The notes: generated by a model from the sequence alone, not told the origin. Numbered from the stretch's first letter, positions 5,810 to 13,640 are shown. The stretch: 15,572 nt of DNA from UBA10908 sp964608965 (GCA_964608965.1 CAZSPZ010000030.1:1-15572); one strand, 5' to 3'. Numbers and translations: made by a program.

Positions 5810-6847
5810 TTACATCATTTTCTTTAGGTCTGCAAGCAGGGAATCTACATTTTCTTCTTTGGTAGCCCAGGAGGTGCAAAAACGAACGGCGCTATTTGCT
5901 TCGTCAATTCTTTTCTCGTAGGAATATCCGTACTTCTCGGACAGCTTCGCCAAAATAACATCCGGCAAAATCGGAAACTGCTGATTCGTCGGACTGTCGA
6001 TCATAAAAGAGAAGCCAAGCTGCGTAAACTCGTTCTTGATTTTCATGGCCATAGCAATGGCATGACGGGAAAGTTCCATATAAAGATCATTGCTGAACAG
6101 TTCAATAAATTGCAAAGCCAGTAACCTGCCCTTTGCAAACATTCCGCCGTTTTGTTTAATGATATATCGAAAATCTTTCTTTAAATCGTCGTTGCTTATG
6201 ACGACAGCTTCGCCAAAGAGCGCCCCTTGTTTTGTGCCGCCGATGTAAAAGACATCGCAAATCTGAGAAAGGAACGGCAAATCCAGATCATTGCCGGGAG
6301 CCGCAAGGCCATAACCTAAACGGGCGCCGTCCAGGAAAAGGAACAGTCCATATTCGTCGCAAACCTTGCGAATTGCAGACAATTCCTCCCTGGAATATAT
6401 AGTGCCTATTTCGGTAGGACTTGAAACGTAGACCATCTTCGGTTGAACGATATGTTCAAAGGAGTCGTCGTGGATGTGATCGTAGCAATACGCTGCAATC
6501 TGCGCGGCATGTAACTTGCCGTCTGCACTGGGTAAAGCCAGCACTTTATGTCCGTGCGCCTCGATTGTACCGGTTTCGTGACGGTTGATATGTCCGGTAT
6601 CCACACTGATAACGCCCTGGTGCGTCCTGAGCGCCGCGGAAATGACCGTCATATTCGTTTGGGTTCCGCCCACAAGAAGATGAACGTCTACGTTCTCGTT
6701 TTGACAGGCCTGCCGGATGAGTTTACGAGCCTCCAGCGTATAAACATCTTCGCTGTATCCTGCATGCTGCTCCATGTTGGTTTGAGTCAGACGGTTTATG
6801 ATGGCAGGATGTGCCCCTTCGTTGTAGTCGCAGTTGAACATAATCAT
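5810..6847 (-). CDS. Threonine aldolase-type PLP-dependent enzyme
   Basis: The protein has 345 residues from ATG 6847, which overlaps the dpaL stop as ATGA; AAGGAG ten bases upstream supports this start. It belongs to the beta-eliminating lyase/threonine aldolase fold. FLDGARLG (Asp173) should bind the PLP pyridine nitrogen, and GGTKQG (Lys206) holds the PLP Schiff-base lysine. HINRHETGTIEAHGHKV lies near residues 86-102, typical of low-specificity L-threonine aldolases, which split threonine into glycine and acetaldehyde. Other beta-hydroxy amino acids are possible substrates. Translational coupling to dpaL suggests the two enzymes act on related small amino acids. The exact reaction is inferred from family only. 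Confidence 0.88.
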   Translation of the reverse strand: MIMFNCDYNEGAHPAIINRLTQTNMEQHAGYSEDVYTLEARKLIRQACQNENVDVHLLVGGTQTNMTVISAALRTHQGVISVDTGHINRHETGTIEAHGHKVLALPSADGKLHAAQIAAYCYDHIHDDSFEHIVQPKMVYVSSPTEIGTIYSREELSAIRKVCDEYGLFLFLDGARLGYGLAAPGNDLDLPFLSQICDVFYIGGTKQGALFGEAVVISNDDLKKDFRYIIKQNGGMFAKGRLLALQFIELFSNDLYMELSRHAIAMAMKIKNEFTQLGFSFMIDSPTNQQFPILPDVILAKLSEKYGYSYEKRIDEANSAVRFCTSWATKEENVDSLLADLKKMM

Positions 6848-8070
6848 TTGAATGCTTCTCCTTCTTCCTTCTCTGCTTTTGCGGCGTATGCGCCTTCCCA
6901 TACGATTCTTCTGTAATTTTCTTTGTCTGTATCACCTTCTGTATTAAAGCACAAGACGATAGAGTTTCTGTTAAGGCCTAAGGCCTCTTTAAAATCTGCA
7001 TACTTTTTTTCCGTCATGATTCTATAGCATAAACCTAAGCCGACAGCTCCCGACTCGCCCGAAATCACTCGGGTATCGCCTCGAAGCGGAGCACTGAGAA
7101 TTCTCATGCCGTCAGCCGTAAAACTATCTTCCAGCGAAACAAAAAAGCTTGCGTAATCCCGGAGAACGGGCCATCCGATGTTTGTAGGTTCGCCGCAGGC
7201 TAAGCCCGCCATGATGGTATTCATATCGCCGCCCACCGTGTGCAAGGCGCCGTCACCGGCCTTTATCGTCCGGTAATAACAATCCGCTTGCGATGATTCC
7301 ACAATGATGATGATTGGGCAATCCTCTCCATAGGCATTTGCCAAAAATCCGGCTGCGGCAGAAGCCATAGAACCCACGCCTGCCTGCAGAAAAACGTGAG
7401 TAGGTCTCTTTCCTTCCTTTTCCATCTTCTGAAACGCTTCAAGCGCCATGACGGCATAACCCTGCATGATCCAAAGCGGAATATCTGTGTAGCCTTCCCA
7501 ATCCTTATCCTGAACGGTAACCCATCCCTTCGCTTTCGCTAATTCAGAAGCCATTCGAATGGTGTCATCATAGTTTAAGTCGGTTATATAAGCTTCCGCA
7601 CCTTCTGCCTGAATATTTTGAAGCCGCTCGGGAGAGGATCCTTTCGGCATAAATATCACACATTTTTGTTTCAGGCGATTCGCAGTCCATGCCACGCCTC
7701 TACCATGGTTTCCGTCTGTGGTCGACACAAAAGTAATATCGCCCAGCTTCGTACGCGTTTCATTTGAAATCATGCGATCATAAGGCAAGTCGGCTATATC
7801 AAGGCCCAAGCGTTTTGCCATATACGTTCCGATCGCATACGCGCCGCCCAAAGCTTTAAAGGAATTGATTCCAAAGCGAAAGGACTCGTCTTTAACCTGA
7901 ATGCTTCCAAGCCCCAGATAGGCAGAAAGCCCGGAGAGATCGACCAAAGGAGTTTCCTTATATTCAGATATACTTTTATGAAAGTCGAGTGCTTTCTTCG
8001 CCTCAAGAAGACCCATTGGCTCCGTGCAAGCGCCCGGTTTTTTTATTTGGTTGTTTTTTATCCACTTCAT
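6844..8070 (-). CDS. dpaL: Diaminopropionate ammonia-lyase
   Basis: This 408-residue protein has the full length of the YgeX/DpaL family (EC 4.3.1.15). The enzyme uses PLP to convert 2,3-diaminopropionate to pyruvate and ammonia. The Schiff-base lysine is Lys72 in FRFGINSFKALGGAYA. A DGNHGRGVAW motif follows near 119, and the glycine-rich phosphate loop QAGVGSMA near 230. GLACGEPTNIGWPVL and the C-terminal FNTEGDTDKENYRRIVW are hallmarks of this family. ATG 8070 has GAGG upstream. It follows the cytidylate-kinase-like gene by 35 nt and overlaps the next PLP enzyme by four bases, so all three form one operon. No ygeY- or ygeW-like gene is adjacent, unlike the enterobacterial arrangement. Confidence 0.93.
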   Translation of the reverse strand: MKWIKNNQIKKPGACTEPMGLLEAKKALDFHKSISEYKETPLVDLSGLSAYLGLGSIQVKDESFRFGINSFKALGGAYAIGTYMAKRLGLDIADLPYDRMISNETRTKLGDITFVSTTDGNHGRGVAWTANRLKQKCVIFMPKGSSPERLQNIQAEGAEAYITDLNYDDTIRMASELAKAKGWVTVQDKDWEGYTDIPLWIMQGYAVMALEAFQKMEKEGKRPTHVFLQAGVGSMASAAAGFLANAYGEDCPIIIIVESSQADCYYRTIKAGDGALHTVGGDMNTIMAGLACGEPTNIGWPVLRDYASFFVSLEDSFTADGMRILSAPLRGDTRVISGESGAVGLGLCYRIMTEKKYADFKEALGLNRNSIVLCFNTEGDTDKENYRRIVWEGAYAAKAEKEEGEAFK

Positions 8071-8105
8071 CGCTGCCTCTTCGTTAAGCTATTTGCATGC
8101 ATCTG

Positions 8106-8714
8106 CTATTTCCAATTCTCCAAATAAGTGATAATGGTCTCTACGGCACCGTTCACACCCACGTTATCTACAAAGAGGCACAGATGATAATTTTCCACAC
8201 GGCCCCATCGCCTTCCTGTATAGTGCTCGTAATATTTCAACCGCTGTTTATCTGTATCGCGAATAAACTTTTCCATCTCTTCGTCGCTGAAATCGCTTTT
8301 CTCCGGAGCTATTGCCCTTTTGCGCTTAATCCTGTACGGCATGCTCGCGCTGATGAACACATCGACACTGCCTGCCTCCCGGAGCACATAATCCGCACAG
8401 CGTCCAACGATGACACAAGCACCCCTTGCGGCGAGTTCACGGATGATTTTAGATTGTTCAAGGAAAATCGTATCAGACAAAGAAGGTTGATAAAAAGACG
8501 AAAGAGCCATTCGTCCAAAGGACGGAGCATTAAAAACAGGAGCCTTTTCCTCGTTGGCAGCCAGAAAACCTTCGGCGAAGCCTCCGTCCGAAGATGCCAA
8601 CTTCAGCAATTCTTTATCATAAAACGGAATGTTCAGTCGTTCGGCAAGCTTGATTCCGATTTCTCGACCGCCGCTGCCGAATTCCCTTGCGATGGTAATC
8701 ACTCTGCTGTCCAT
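8106..8714 (-). CDS. Cytidylate kinase-like family protein
   Basis: This 202-residue protein starts at ATG 8714 with AGGAGG five bases upstream. It begins VITIAREFGSGGREIG, the modified P-loop of the cytidylate-kinase-like family (PF13189). Next come FYDKELL and, near residue 100, ARGACVIVGRCADYVLR. The C-terminal part has the RIKRKRAIAP and DKQRLKYYEHYTGRRWG segments usual in these clostridial proteins. They are predicted small-molecule or nucleotide kinases; the true substrate is not established. It is the first gene of the dpaL operon and shares a palindromic promoter region with the divergent HAD phosphatase gene. Confidence 0.88.
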   Translation of the reverse strand: MDSRVITIAREFGSGGREIGIKLAERLNIPFYDKELLKLASSDGGFAEGFLAANEEKAPVFNAPSFGRMALSSFYQPSLSDTIFLEQSKIIRELAARGACVIVGRCADYVLREAGSVDVFISASMPYRIKRKRAIAPEKSDFSDEEMEKFIRDTDKQRLKYYEHYTGRRWGRVENYHLCLFVDNVGVNGAVETIITYLENWK

Positions 8715-8749
8715 TTTTACCTCCTGAGCGTTTACTTTATTTTTTTTTA

Positions 8750-8786
8750 ATTATACCTTTTTAACATGCAACAGGAAAGGTATAAT
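8750..8786. promoter_or_regulatory. Divergent promoter region with 11-bp inverted repeat
   Basis: ATTATACCTTT (8750-8760) and AAAGGTATAAT (8776-8786) are perfect inverted repeats 15 nt apart. Each contains a consensus -10 box: TATAAT at 8781-8786 for the HAD gene, and TATAAT on the minus strand at 8750-8755 for the cytidylate-kinase-like operon. Neither has a strong -35. A dimeric regulator could control both. Confidence 0.6.
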
Positions 8787-8827
8787 AATCGATAGTATCA
8801 AAATTGTACTACATGGAGGAAAAATTT

Positions 8828-9388
8828 TTGAACGTCTATGATTTCGATAAAACTATTTACACAGATGACAGCACCGTGGATTTCTTTATTTTCTGTCTGA
8901 AAAACCGCAAAAAAACACTGCTGTCTCTGCCCAAAACCGGACTTTACGGGCTGGCGTACATTCTAAAAGTTTGCAATAAAACAACGTTCAAGCAGGCTTT
9001 CTTTGGTTTCCTGAAAAGAATAGACGATATCGATGTTGTGCTGGAAAGCTTTTGGGCACAGCATAAGCACAAGATAAAGAAATGGTATTTAGACCGGCAA
9101 CTGCCTTCCGATATCATCATCTCCGCTTCTCCCGAATTTCTTCTTTCACCTGTGTGCAAAAATGTGAAACTGATTGGATCCAGAGTGGATAAAAGAACAG
9201 GCGCTTTTTCGGGAAAAAATTGCTACGGACAGGAAAAGGTACATCGATTATATGAAGATTTACCGGGTTGCACTTTCTCTGAATTTTATTCCGATTCCCT
9301 TTCAGATACGCCTTTGGCCATATTGGCAGACAAAGCATATATCGTAACCAAAGACCGCCTGATTGCCTGGGAAGACTATAAAAAGTAA
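8828..9388 (+). CDS. HAD-superfamily (subclass IB-like) phosphatase
   Basis: The protein has 186 residues from TTG 8828, chosen because GGAGG sits eight bases upstream; an in-frame start at 8804 or 8813 would overlap that site. Motif I is VYDFDKTIYTDDS, with Asp5 as the expected nucleophile and Asp7 as the acid/base. IIISASPEFL supplies the motif II serine, the Lys near YGQEKVH motif III, and YSDSLSDTPL the motif IV acidic cluster. This arrangement resembles phosphoserine phosphatase-like HAD-IB hydrolases. The substrate is unknown. It is monocistronic, divergent from the dpaL operon, and followed by a hairpin shared with the convergent lipoprotein gene. Confidence 0.88.
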   Translation: MNVYDFDKTIYTDDSTVDFFIFCLKNRKKTLLSLPKTGLYGLAYILKVCNKTTFKQAFFGFLKRIDDIDVVLESFWAQHKHKIKKWYLDRQLPSDIIISASPEFLLSPVCKNVKLIGSRVDKRTGAFSGKNCYGQEKVHRLYEDLPGCTFSEFYSDSLSDTPLAILADKAYIVTKDRLIAWEDYKK

Positions 9389-9389
9389 A

Positions 9390-9417
9390 AAAGAGCTGCT
9401 CATCTGAACAGCTCTTT
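9390..9417. terminator. Terminator between convergent HAD and lipoprotein genes
   Basis: AAAGAGCTG (9390-9398) and CAGCTCTTT (9409-9417) form a 9-bp stem. On the minus strand it continues into a long T-rich tail, which suits termination of the lipoprotein gene. On the plus strand the T-run is short. Confidence 0.7.
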
Positions 9418-9431
9418 CAAGTCGCTAGCGT

Positions 9432-10751
9432 TTAGCCGAACAAGTTTACATAAAATTGAACGTCACCGTCTTCATCAAAATAATACCAATCGGAAATTTC
9501 ATCATACGTATAGGTTCCACCTTCAACTGTTTCCCCCAAATAATCACTGTAAAAAATCTCTACAATTTCTTCGCGCGTATATCCTTGCATTGCAAGAAAA
9601 TCTTCTGCACTGATTTCATCTTCGATACTTGCATCGTAATAGTAGGTGTATATCCACATGCCGATTCCCGAACCCCAAGCGGAAGCTTCCGTATTGAATA
9701 TACATATTTCGTAGACCTGACCGAACTGATAAACGGCAAAGTCGGTAGTGTGCCATGGATATTCACCCCATTCTCCTTCGCTGATTAAATCTTCTTCGGT
9801 GGCGCTCAGCTCCATGGTGCAGTCTGTTGCTATTTTTGCGTTGATTTTTTCGGCATTAGGAAGGTCTTCTTTTAGTTTAGGGATTCTTACATCGAAAATA
9901 TATGCTTCCGGGATGTTGATAAAATCTTCTCTCCACACCTCTGTAATATCAGTATATACAGGTTTTATATATGTCTGGTTCTCTATAAAATGATCCATAT
10001 CTACAGGCTCATTGCCCCCGGACAAAGAAATGTCGTACACATGCGTTTGTTCAACGTTGTACACTTCGGAAAAAATCCAAAATTCTTTGCGTTCGATGAC
10101 GGCACGTGCCAAAGTACCGTTTTCATCAACATAGTAAGACATGGTGCACTCTTGCAGCTCGTATCCGCTATTTTGACTGTTCTGCTGGGCATAATCGAAG
10201 TAGGATTCATCCAACAGCAATGTATATTTTATAAATTTTCCCTCTTTGACGGAAGTTATCGCATCAATCATGTTCAAGTCGGGAATATCGGAAAAAAACT
10301 GCGTCTCCTGGGGAAGCTCATATTGATCAAGAGAAGCGGCGCCTTCCCGCCACTCAAATGTACCGTCGTCGTAAGGCTGATAAAGATATTGCGTATAGAT
10401 ACCATCCTTTTGTCTGAACCCGGAAGGAACTTCCTGGTCGGCCTGAAGGATAATTTGTATAAAATCATAACCTTCTTCGCTCTTTTGATAGTTCACTGTA
10501 TTCGTATGCCGCGCAGTATATTCGTTGTCTTCTTTGCCCTGCGTATCGATATACTTTTGCACATAGTTCATATCGACTGTCAAAATACCGGAATGCAGTT
10601 CATTAAAAGAAGCTGCCGAATCAATCAATTTTTGATATTGGGCCGTCAGATCATTTTCTTCCGGCACCGGCGTATCCGTATTGCCGCCACCGCAAGCGGT
10701 GAAAAAAGCAATAAAGAAAAGTATCATGAATAGGAATTGTTTTCTTTTCAT
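9432..10751 (-). CDS. Large secreted lipoprotein of unknown function
   Basis: The protein has 439 residues from ATG 10751, which has GAGGG upstream. It opens with a lipoprotein signal peptide: KRK, a hydrophobic core, and FFTAC with Cys20 as the likely lipidated residue. The mature protein should be anchored outside the membrane. Residues about 40-240 look like a beta-rich lipoprotein domain with repeated YxQ and DG turns. The C-terminal 150 residues (around KINAKIATDC and the FNTEASAWGSG and YTYYYD segments) are faintly like the DUF3298/RsiV C-terminal domain; this is only a resemblance. The mature protein is rich in Asp and Glu. No partner gene is evident; the DUF6514 gene upstream is separated by a good terminator. 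Confidence 0.8.
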   Translation of the reverse strand: MKRKQFLFMILFFIAFFTACGGGNTDTPVPEENDLTAQYQKLIDSAASFNELHSGILTVDMNYVQKYIDTQGKEDNEYTARHTNTVNYQKSEEGYDFIQIILQADQEVPSGFRQKDGIYTQYLYQPYDDGTFEWREGAASLDQYELPQETQFFSDIPDLNMIDAITSVKEGKFIKYTLLLDESYFDYAQQNSQNSGYELQECTMSYYVDENGTLARAVIERKEFWIFSEVYNVEQTHVYDISLSGGNEPVDMDHFIENQTYIKPVYTDITEVWREDFINIPEAYIFDVRIPKLKEDLPNAEKINAKIATDCTMELSATEEDLISEGEWGEYPWHTTDFAVYQFGQVYEICIFNTEASAWGSGIGMWIYTYYYDASIEDEISAEDFLAMQGYTREEIVEIFYSDYLGETVEGGTYTYDEISDWYYFDEDGDVQFYVNLFG

Positions 10752-10803
10752 TTTTTCCCTCAACAAAAAGCAATGCCAATTAAATGTATAGTACCATGCG
10801 TCA

Positions 10804-10839
10804 ATAAAAAAAGAAAGCGACGGCTTTTTAAGTCGTCGC
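10804..10839 (-). terminator. Intrinsic terminator of the DUF6514 gene
   Basis: On the minus strand a 10-bp stem (10817-10826 with 10830-10839, one G-T pair) is followed by TTTCTTTTTTT. It lies just after the stop codon at 10850. Confidence 0.85.
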
Positions 10840-10849
10840 ATTGATATAA

Positions 10850-11107
10850 CTAGGGGAGCATATCCTCTACCGCATCTAAAAGATGCACCGGTGAAAGGCG
10901 AAATTTATTGAACTTCCTGACCATTTCGGCAACTTGCCTTTGATCTGTCGATATATCACTGACAGTGCTGTACACTTGCTCATCTTCTTTGTTTGTGGAG
11001 ATAGCCTGAATGCCGTAAGCTGTATATTGAACAAGGTCGCAAGAAACACAGTTTTCCGAGATGATGCGATAACGGCAAAACCTTGCTAACAGCTTCTCTT
11101 TCAGCAC
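10850..11107 (-). CDS. DUF6514-type small protein
   Basis: The protein has 85 residues from GTG 11107, supported by AAGGAGG eight bases upstream; the frame is open further, but without a ribosome binding site. The core VQYTAYGIQAIS, then VSDISTDQRQVAEMVRKFN and LSPVHLLDAVEDML, fits my memory of DUF6514, a short clostridial family without known function. It has no membrane segment and is probably cytoplasmic. Two cysteines (CVSCD) occur near residue 18. A clear promoter lies upstream and a strong terminator downstream, so it is monocistronic, inserted between ilvN and the lipoprotein gene. Confidence 0.78.
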   Translation of the reverse strand: MLKEKLLARFCRYRIISENCVSCDLVQYTAYGIQAISTNKEDEQVYSTVSDISTDQRQVAEMVRKFNKFRLSPVHLLDAVEDMLP

Positions 11108-11161
11108 AATTATGGCCTCCTTTTTCCACGAGGAATGGACTAAAGTTCCGAAAACTAACTC

Positions 11162-11190
11162 ATTATAGCATAACTTACAGCATTTTACAA
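11162..11190 (-). promoter_or_regulatory. Promoter of the DUF6514 gene
   Basis: On the minus strand TTGTAA (11185-11190) and a perfect TATAAT (11162-11167) are 17 nt apart. The transcript would start about 48 nt before the GTG. A small stem-loop (11192-11207, TGCCTT/AAGGCA) without a T-run lies just upstream and may weakly end ilvN transcription. Confidence 0.75.
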
Positions 11191-11243
11191 GTGCCTTCGG
11201 CAAGGCAACATTCCAGACAGAAAAGTGGGGGGCAAAAGCTCTG

Positions 11244-11744
11244 TTAAATACCCCGGCTCATTCCTGTAACACCCGTTCGGCATACTTCCACAAGGTCGTA
11301 ATCCTGCATCAAATCCATAAATCCATCGATTTTTGCAGGCTCTCCCGTAAGCTCAATGATCATGCTGGACTTCGAAAGGTCAATGATCTTTGCTCTGTAG
11401 ATATCCACAATTTCGCGCAAGGAGGAGCGGTTTTTCTTATCTACCATGACTTTCAAAAGAAGCAATTCCCTATAAAGCCCGCCGGTATTGTCCATCACAT
11501 GAACTTCCCGAACCACTTCCAGCTTTTCTATGTGTGCCACAATTTGCTCAAGAATCTCCGGGTCGCTGTCCGTAACGACAAGCGTAATCAATGTGACGCC
11601 GGGCAAATGCGTTTCTGACGCTGTGATGGTTTCTATGTTGTAATTTCTTCTTCCCATAAGGCTTGAAATTCTAGCCAGAGTGTTGGGCTTGTTATCCACT
11701 AAAATACTGATTACTTTTCTGCTTGTTTCTGTTGTATCCATCAT
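11244..11744 (-). CDS. ilvN: Acetolactate synthase regulatory (small) subunit
   Basis: This is a 166-residue protein when started at ATG 11744, which has GGAG five bases upstream; ATG 11741 is equally possible. The N-terminal ACT domain (about 8-82) reads VISILVDNKPNTLARISSL with RRNYNIETITASET, the fold that binds valine or another end product and activates the catalytic subunit. The C-terminal half has LLLLKVMVD and IDIYRAKIIDLS-like segments (here VDIYRAKIIDLS) typical of the full-length small subunit. It follows ilvB by a few bases and is translationally coupled to it. Expression should be governed by the isoleucine attenuator upstream of ilvB. Confidence 0.95.
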   Translation of the reverse strand: MMDTTETSRKVISILVDNKPNTLARISSLMGRRNYNIETITASETHLPGVTLITLVVTDSDPEILEQIVAHIEKLEVVREVHVMDNTGGLYRELLLLKVMVDKKNRSSLREIVDIYRAKIIDLSKSSMIIELTGEPAKIDGFMDLMQDYDLVEVCRTGVTGMSRGI

Positions 11745-11746
11745 TC

Positions 11747-13408
11747 TCACTCCGTTATCATATCTTCTACTGTGCCGCCGCCGGGAATCATCGGAAGCAC
11801 TTTTGCATCGCTGTCAATTACACAATCTATCCATACGGGGCCGGTTTCTTTTAAGGCCTCCTTATAGCATCTCTCAAATTCGTCCAAAGTGCTTGCCCTG
11901 AATCCTTTCGCCCCGAATCCTTCGGCCACTTTTACAAAATCGGTTTTCCGCTCCGGGACGGTAGCTGAATATCTCTCTCCATAAAATTGATTTTGCCACT
12001 GATAAACCATGCCCAATACTTTATTGTTAAATATCACCGTGATAATCGGTAAGTTGTTGCTGACGGCGGTACATACTTCGTTCAAATTCATATGGAAAGA
12101 GCCGTCACCGGTCAAATGCACAATGCGCTTTTTCGGTTTTGCATATTGCGCTCCGATTGCTGCGCCATAACCGAACCCCATGGTTCCAAGACCTCCGCTC
12201 GTAATAAACCTTCTTGGAGCGGTATGATGGAGATATTGAGCCGCCCACATCTGATGCTGGCCGACGTCGGTAACAAAGATCGTATCCTCTTTGGATAGGT
12301 TGGATATGCTGTCCAGTAAACACTTGGGGCTGATCCCTTGCGTACTGGAAAAATGATGCTGCCCCTGCCCTTTCCACTCGGAGATTTTCTTTAACCAGGC
12401 AGGATGATGGCTTTCCTCCGCAAAAAGGAGGATTCCGTGAAGCGCTTCTTTCACATCACATCGGATTGCCATATCTACCTTTACATTTTTATTCAATTCG
12501 CCTCGATCTGCGTCGATATGAACGATTTTAGCGGACTTCGCAAATTTGGAGGTATTAAGGGCCACTCGGTCAGGAAAACGCACGCCGATGGCAAGAAGCA
12601 AGTCCGATTGATCCACAGCCAGGTTTGCGGCTATGCTTCCGTGCATCCCTACCATTCCCAGATTATGCGGATCGTCGTATTCCATGATTCCGGCGCCCAT
12701 CATGGAGTAACAAAGGGGGATATCGCAGAGTGTGGCCAAGCGGCGAACTAATTCAACACTTTCGGAGGCGATTACGCCGCCGCCGCAATATAGCACGGGA
12801 TTTTGAGCCGTCTTCATTAAATCGGCTATACGCTTTGCATCTTCCGTAGAAATAGGCAGAGGTGCCGGCAAGGTTTCCGGTCGCCTTTGGGTATATTCAG
12901 CTTTCTTAATAGTAGCATCTTTTGTAATATCTACAAGTACAGGGCCCTTTCTCCCCGAGTTGGCTATTCTGAATGCATCCCTAATCGCATCTGCTATATC
13001 TGCGGGGTCGCTGATCAGGAAATTATGCTTCGTGATTGGCATGGTGATACCGGTGATGTAAATTTCCTGGAATGCGTCGCGCCCGATAAGATTGGACGCC
13101 ACATTACCTGTTATGGCAACCAAAGGGATGCTGTCCATCCAGGCAGTGGCAATGCTGGTCACCAAGTTTGTGGCGCCCGGACCGCTTGTTGCAAATACAA
13201 CACCGGTCTTTCCCCCGGCTCTTGAATATCCGTCCGCCGCATGGCAGGCGCCTTGCTCATCAGCGGTCAATACATGCGTAATCTTATCTCGATACTCGTA
13301 TAAGGCATCGTAAAGGTTCAAGACCGAACCTCCCGGATAGCCGAAAACCGTATTCACTTTATGCGCCATCAACTCTTCCATCACTATTTGAGATCCCGTC
13401 AAAAGCAT
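11747..13408 (-). CDS. ilvB: Acetolactate synthase catalytic (large) subunit
   Basis: The 553-residue thiamine-diphosphate enzyme condenses two pyruvates to acetolactate, or pyruvate with 2-ketobutyrate, the first shared step to valine, leucine and isoleucine. ATG 13408 has AGGAGG seven bases upstream. The catalytic Glu51 lies in TADEQGACHAADGY. The FAD-binding middle domain spans about 190-330. The ThDP/magnesium motif begins GDGSFHMN (434-441) and ends with the paired asparagines 461-462. Immediate linkage to ilvN marks it as the biosynthetic enzyme rather than the catabolic acetoin type. The variant RFPDRV is seen where many homologues have RFDDRV. An intrinsic terminator only 26 bases before the start indicates control by attenuation. 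Confidence 0.95.
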   Translation of the reverse strand: MLLTGSQIVMEELMAHKVNTVFGYPGGSVLNLYDALYEYRDKITHVLTADEQGACHAADGYSRAGGKTGVVFATSGPGATNLVTSIATAWMDSIPLVAITGNVASNLIGRDAFQEIYITGITMPITKHNFLISDPADIADAIRDAFRIANSGRKGPVLVDITKDATIKKAEYTQRRPETLPAPLPISTEDAKRIADLMKTAQNPVLYCGGGVIASESVELVRRLATLCDIPLCYSMMGAGIMEYDDPHNLGMVGMHGSIAANLAVDQSDLLLAIGVRFPDRVALNTSKFAKSAKIVHIDADRGELNKNVKVDMAIRCDVKEALHGILLFAEESHHPAWLKKISEWKGQGQHHFSSTQGISPKCLLDSISNLSKEDTIFVTDVGQHQMWAAQYLHHTAPRRFITSGGLGTMGFGYGAAIGAQYAKPKKRIVHLTGDGSFHMNLNEVCTAVSNNLPIITVIFNNKVLGMVYQWQNQFYGERYSATVPERKTDFVKVAEGFGAKGFRASTLDEFERCYKEALKETGPVWIDCVIDSDAKVLPMIPGGGTVEDMITE

Positions 13409-13433
13409 ATTGATTCCTCCTGTGCATCACATT

Positions 13434-13466
13434 AAAAAGCCCCTACAGCGTTTGCTGTAAGGGCTT
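13434..13466 (-). terminator. Attenuator terminator in front of ilvB
   Basis: On the minus strand AAGCCCTTACAGC pairs with GCTGTAGGGGCTT around an AAAC loop (13 bp including one U-G), followed by five T. The U-G pair becomes an A-C mismatch on the plus strand, which supports minus-strand function. It lies between the leader peptide and ilvB, so ilvB can only be read when it fails to form. Confidence 0.9.
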
Positions 13467-13482
13467 GTTTGTAAAAATCTTA

Positions 13483-13584
13483 TTACATCCGTTCCCGTAT
13501 CAGCATAGCGCAAGATTCACTGCCAATAATGGCAATGATAATAATAATGCTAATAATAATGCCGATGTTATTTATTGCGAACAT
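13483..13584 (-). CDS. Isoleucine-rich leader peptide of the ilvBN operon
   Basis: A 33-codon frame starts at ATG 13584 with GGAGG six bases upstream and ends at TAA 13483. It encodes MFAINNIGIIISIIIII, then AIIG and a short polar tail. Thirteen of 33 residues are isoleucine, including runs of three and five, with one leucine and no valine. It stops 16 bases before an intrinsic terminator. This is the layout of ribosome-mediated attenuation. When Ile-tRNA is scarce the ribosome stalls on the ATT run, and an alternative hairpin should stop the terminator from forming. A partial antiterminator pairing can be drawn between codons 26-31 (13494-13504) and the terminator's first arm. A CATTGCC/GGCAGTG hairpin (13518-13537) overlaps the last isoleucine codons. 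Confidence 0.9.
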   Translation of the reverse strand: MFAINNIGIIISIIIIIAIIGSESCAMLIRERM

Positions 13585-13610
13585 GATGTTCCTCCAAAGT
13601 ATATGTCAGG

Positions 13611-13640
13611 ATTATATTCCCTTGTACTATCGTCTGTCAA
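13611..13640 (-). promoter_or_regulatory. Promoter of the ilv leader and ilvBN
   Basis: On the minus strand a perfect TTGACA (13635-13640) and a perfect TATAAT (13611-13616) are 18 nt apart. The -35 box lies inside the last codons of mscL. Transcription should begin near 13604, about 20 bases before the leader peptide start. Confidence 0.85.

Noticed and set aside
6848..6901. N-terminal extension of the threonine-aldolase-type protein (start at 6901)
   Set aside because: The extra residues are all read from the end of dpaL in another frame and are Arg-rich; ATG 6847 with the ATGA overlap and AAGGAG is clearly better.
8097..8750. 217-codon open frame on the plus strand
   Set aside because: It lies exactly opposite the well-supported cytidylate-kinase-like gene and shows no domain or ribosome binding site.
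9990..10733. 247-codon open frame on the plus strand
   Set aside because: It is the antisense shadow of the lipoprotein gene, which has a signal peptide, lipobox, ribosome binding site and terminator.
13411..13610. T-box riboswitch in front of ilvB
   Set aside because: The expected T-box sequence (AGGGTGGNACCGCG-like) and stem I features are absent; the Ile-rich leader peptide explains the terminator better.
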